8,293 bases of DNA from Ectopseudomonas composti. Its GTDB lineage: Bacteria; Pseudomonadota; Gammaproteobacteria; Pseudomonadales; Pseudomonadaceae. The notes beneath the pieces are model-generated. The model was given only the letters and a program-made list of their open reading frames with translations. It did no database searches and was not told the origin of the DNA. The stretch covers positions 1-8,293 of the forward strand of contig CAMPIF010000169.1 in assembly GCA_946886245.1 (NCBI GenBank), given 5' to 3'. Below are positions 6,091 through 8,293 of this stretch, piece after piece (within the stretch, counting starts at the first letter, position 1; every line of letters starts with the position of its first letter). The translations under genes and the position numbers were made by a program.

Positions 6091-7140
6091 ATGGACAAGA
6101 AGCATGCTGTGGGGCGAGGTCATACGCGTCGTGACGCCCTGAAACTGTTTGGCATGGTGGGCGGCAGCCTGGCCTTGCATGGGGTGTTGGGCGGTGTACC
6201 GACAATGGCCTGGGCCGACGTGGCACCGGGTTGGCAGGCGACGGACATGCCGTCGCTGATCGGCAAGCGCATGCTGGTCACCGGCGGCACCAGCGGCATG
6301 GGCTTCGAGGATGCCCTGGCCCTGAGCGGGGCCGGCGCGCAGGTGATCATCGCCGCGCGCAATGGACAGCGCGGCGCGGAAAGCATCGCGCGTATTCGTG
6401 CCCAGGTGCCGGATGCACGCGTGCGTTTCGAGCAGTTGGATCTGGCCGACCTGGCTTCGGTGCGCAGCCTGGCCCAGCGTCTGAATGCCGAGGGCGAGGG
6501 GCTGGACGTGCTGATCAACAACGCCGCGATCATGGCGCCGCCTCAGCGCGGCGTATCCCGCGATGGCTTCGAGATGCAGCTGGCGACCAACTTCCTTGGC
6601 CATTTCGCGCTCACCGGCCTGCTCCTGCCATCGCTGCGCCAGTCGCCCGATCCGCGCGTGGTGATGCTGGCGAGCATTGCCGTGAATCGCGGCCGCATCA
6701 ATTTCGATGACCTGCAGTCCGAGCGCGACTACAACCCTTACGCCGCCTACGCCCAGTCGAAGCTGGCCTGCCTGATGATGGCCTTCGAGCTGCAGCGGCG
6801 CAGCCTGGCCAATGACTGGGGTATTCGCAGCGTCGCCGCGCACCCTGGCGTGGCCGTTACCGAGCTGGTCGAGCGCGGGCCAGGGCTTGAAAGCGAGTTC
6901 GCTCAGCAGTGGGCCAAGGATCGCGATGTCTATCACTCGGCGGCGCAGGGTGCGCTGTCGTCGCTGTTCGCGGCCACGGCGGCCGAGGCCGAGGGTGGTC
7001 GCTACTACGGGCCGACCGGCGCAGAGGAAAAACGCGGCCCATTGGGTCTGGCCAAGGTGCCGGAGGCTGCGGCGGACGCCGATGATGCGGCCCGCCTGTG
7101 GTCGGTGGCCGAACGTCTGACGGGCGTCAGGTACGGCTGA
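6091..7140 (+). CDS. Short-chain dehydrogenase/reductase with an apparent Tat signal peptide
   Basis: This is an NAD(P)-dependent oxidoreductase of 349 residues, of the retinol-dehydrogenase / protochlorophyllide-reductase-like SDR type. The catalytic domain starts near residue 56: T-G-G-T-S-G-M-G (64-71) binds the cofactor, A-A-R-N follows the second strand (an Arg there often marks NADP preference), N-N-A-A is at 143-146, and Asn167, Ser195, Tyr220 and Lys224 (Y-A-Q-S-K) form the catalytic tetrad. All key residues are present. The unusual part is the N-terminus: T-R-R-D-A-L-K-L-F-G (12-21) fits the twin-arginine consensus, followed by a glycine-rich mildly hydrophobic segment and A-W-A before Asp43, a good signal-peptidase site. 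Export to the periplasm folded with cofactor is inferred. The start ATG 6091 has GAGGAA upstream. A LysR gene diverges upstream, and an NTT-like transporter follows after 46 bases. Substrate unknown; a membrane anchor instead of cleavage is possible. Confidence 0.87.
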   Translation: MDKKHAVGRGHTRRDALKLFGMVGGSLALHGVLGGVPTMAWADVAPGWQATDMPSLIGKRMLVTGGTSGMGFEDALALSGAGAQVIIAARNGQRGAESIARIRAQVPDARVRFEQLDLADLASVRSLAQRLNAEGEGLDVLINNAAIMAPPQRGVSRDGFEMQLATNFLGHFALTGLLLPSLRQSPDPRVVMLASIAVNRGRINFDDLQSERDYNPYAAYAQSKLACLMMAFELQRRSLANDWGIRSVAAHPGVAVTELVERGPGLESEFAQQWAKDRDVYHSAAQGALSSLFAATAAEAEGGRYYGPTGAEEKRGPLGLAKVPEAAADADDAARLWSVAERLTGVRYG

Positions 7141-7148
7141 GTCATGCC

Positions 7149-7173
7149 GGCGCGCCGTGCTGGCGCGCCCTTT
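7149..7173 (+). terminator. GC-rich hairpin between SDR and NTT-like genes (terminator or attenuator)
   Basis: GGCGCGCC (7149-7156) is repeated exactly at 7162-7169. Because it is self-complementary, it forms a perfect 8-bp stem with loop GTGCT. The stem is followed by CTTTC, a poor T-tract, so termination would be partial. It begins 8 bases after the SDR stop and ends 5 bases before the next gene's ribosome site, where it could attenuate readthrough or affect transcript stability. Confidence 0.4.
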
Positions 7174-7186
7174 CGAGGAATTTCGC

Positions 7187-8293
7187 ATGTCATCGTCAAC
7201 GATGGCGCAGCGTGTGGCCGTGGCCATCAACGCGCAGCGCAACGAGCTGTGGCCGGCGCTGGCCGGTTTCACCCTGTTTTTCTGCCTGTTCTCGGGCTAC
7301 TTCATGCTGCGGCCGATCCGCGAGGCGATGGGCATCGTCTCGGGGGTGGAGAACCTGCAATGGCTGTTCACCGCCACCTTCGTGGTGATGCTGATCGCGG
7401 TGCCGTTGTTCGCCTGGCTGAGTTCGCGGGTGCCACGCATTCACTTCATCGACTGGGTGTATGGCTTCTTCACCCTCAATCTGGCGTTGTTCGCCCTGCT
7501 GTTCTTCAGTGCCGAGGAGAGCGTGTGGTTGGCGCGCAGCTTCTACGTGTGGATTTCGGTCTACAACCTGTTCGTCGTATCGGTGGCCTGGAGCCTGATG
7601 GCTGACGTGTTCGACAGCGAACAGGCCAAGCGACTGTTCGCCTTCATCGCCGCCGGTGCCAGTGTTGGCGGCCTGGTCGGCCCGGCACTGAGTGCCTTGC
7701 TGGTGAGCACGCTGGGGCAGAGTGGGTTGATTCTGCTGGCCGCTGTGCTGCTGGCCGTGGCGCTGTCGCTCAAGCAGGTGCTGATGCGCTGGCGCGAGCT
7801 GGGTGGCGCAGGGCGTGCCGGTGCCGTGCGGGCGGAAAGCCCGCGGCGCCCGGTGCCGGGCAACCCGTTCAGCGGCCTGATGCGCGTGCTGTCTTCGCCC
7901 TACCTGTTCGGCATCGCCGGTTTCGTGATCCTGCTCGCCACGGCCAGTACCTTTCTCTACTTCGAGCAGGCCCGCCTGGTGGCCGAGCTGTTCCCGCAGC
8001 GCGCCGATCAGGTGCGGGTGTTCGGGGCCATCGATTTCGTGGTGCAGGCCGGGGCGCTGTTTGCCCAGCTGTTCATCACCGGGCGCATCGCGCGGCGCCT
8101 GGGCGTGCGGGTGTTGCTGGCCTGCGTGCCGCTGCTGGTGTGCGTCGGCTTCATCGGCCTGGCCTTGATGCCGACCTTCGCCATGCTGGCGGCGCTGATG
8201 ATCGTCCGGCGTATCGGTGAATACGCCTTCGTGCGGCCAGGGCGGGAAATGCTCTTCGCCCCGCTCGATGCCGAGAGCAAGTACAAGGCGAAG
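7187..8293 (+). CDS. NTT/ATP-ADP-translocase-like MFS transporter (COG3202), 3' end outside window
   Basis: This is an inner-membrane transporter related to the Npt1/TLC nucleotide transporters; 369 codons are visible without a stop and the gene continues past the window. ATG 7187 has GAGGAA (7175-7180) with a 6-base spacer. The N-terminus is short and cytoplasmic (about 20 residues), then F-T-L-F-F-C-L-F-S-G-Y-F-M-L-R-P-I-R-E-A-M-G opens helix 1; the Y-F-x-L-R-P-x-R-E/D pattern is typical of this family. Later features are a M-A-D-V-F-D-S-E-Q-A-K-R-L-F loop (about 140-153), a charged central loop rich in Arg/Pro (about 205-225), and near the visible end R-I-G-E-Y-A-F-V-R-P-G-R-E-M-L-F with S-K-Y-K-A-K, matching the conserved E-K-Y-K-A-K of NTT homologues. 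Family members run a little over 400 residues, so most is present. True ATP/ADP exchange is proven in intracellular bacteria and plastids; the role in free-living Pseudomonas-like bacteria is not known to me. Cotranscription with the SDR is possible. Confidence 0.8.
   Translation, partial: MSSSTMAQRVAVAINAQRNELWPALAGFTLFFCLFSGYFMLRPIREAMGIVSGVENLQWLFTATFVVMLIAVPLFAWLSSRVPRIHFIDWVYGFFTLNLALFALLFFSAEESVWLARSFYVWISVYNLFVVSVAWSLMADVFDSEQAKRLFAFIAAGASVGGLVGPALSALLVSTLGQSGLILLAAVLLAVALSLKQVLMRWRELGGAGRAGAVRAESPRRPVPGNPFSGLMRVLSSPYLFGIAGFVILLATASTFLYFEQARLVAELFPQRADQVRVFGAIDFVVQAGALFAQLFITGRIARRLGVRVLLACVPLLVCVGFIGLALMPTFAMLAALMIVRRIGEYAFVRPGREMLFAPLDAESKYKAK

Noticed and set aside
6067..7272. A 401-codon minus-strand open frame opposite the SDR
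   Set aside because: It is an antisense shadow rich in Arg, His and Gln; the plus strand has all the SDR catalytic motifs.

Overview
The window is GC-rich bacterial DNA, most likely from a Pseudomonas of the mendocina/oleovorans/stutzeri type. This is inferred from the strong G/C third-position bias, the gene families present, and a GTAG-type REP pair whose core (CCCGGATGCAATCCGGG) is of a kind common in that group. No rRNA, tRNA, CRISPR array, insertion sequence or integrase was seen. All but about 600 bases lies in or right next to seven protein genes, and the gene at the right edge is cut off.

Left part (1-2273). A plus-strand pair encodes a LigI/COG3618-type amidohydrolase-superfamily hydrolase, probably a lactonase, and a MatC-type carboxylate transporter 37 bases downstream. 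They look like a small uptake-and-hydrolysis catabolic unit for an unidentified carboxylated compound. A perfect 11-bp stem terminator sits between the transporter and the next, convergent gene.

Middle (2290-5793). Four genes lie on the minus strand. In transcription order they are a LysR-type regulator, a 12-helix AraJ/YdhP-like MFS exporter, a small secreted ClpP/crotonase-fold protein that appears to lack the usual catalytic histidine, and a DUF2846 lipoprotein next to the terminator. The MFS gene has a consensus TATAAT box just upstream and may be transcribed independently of the LysR gene.

Right part (5794-8293). The LysR gene diverges from a plus-strand short-chain dehydrogenase across a 297-bp spacer. 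The spacer holds a plausible sigma-70 promoter for the LysR gene and a 59-bp inverted REP doublet (REPIN). The dehydrogenase is the most unusual protein here: it has intact SDR cofactor and catalytic motifs behind what looks like a complete twin-arginine (Tat) signal peptide, so it is predicted to be exported folded with its cofactor. A 46-bp gap containing a perfect GGCGCGCC hairpin separates it from a gene of the ATP/ADP-translocase-like (NTT, COG3202) family, which runs off the window.

No clearly new multi-gene system is evident. The best candidates for follow-up are the Tat-targeted SDR with its divergent regulator, the apparent pseudo-protease, and the hydrolase-transporter pair whose substrate is unknown.
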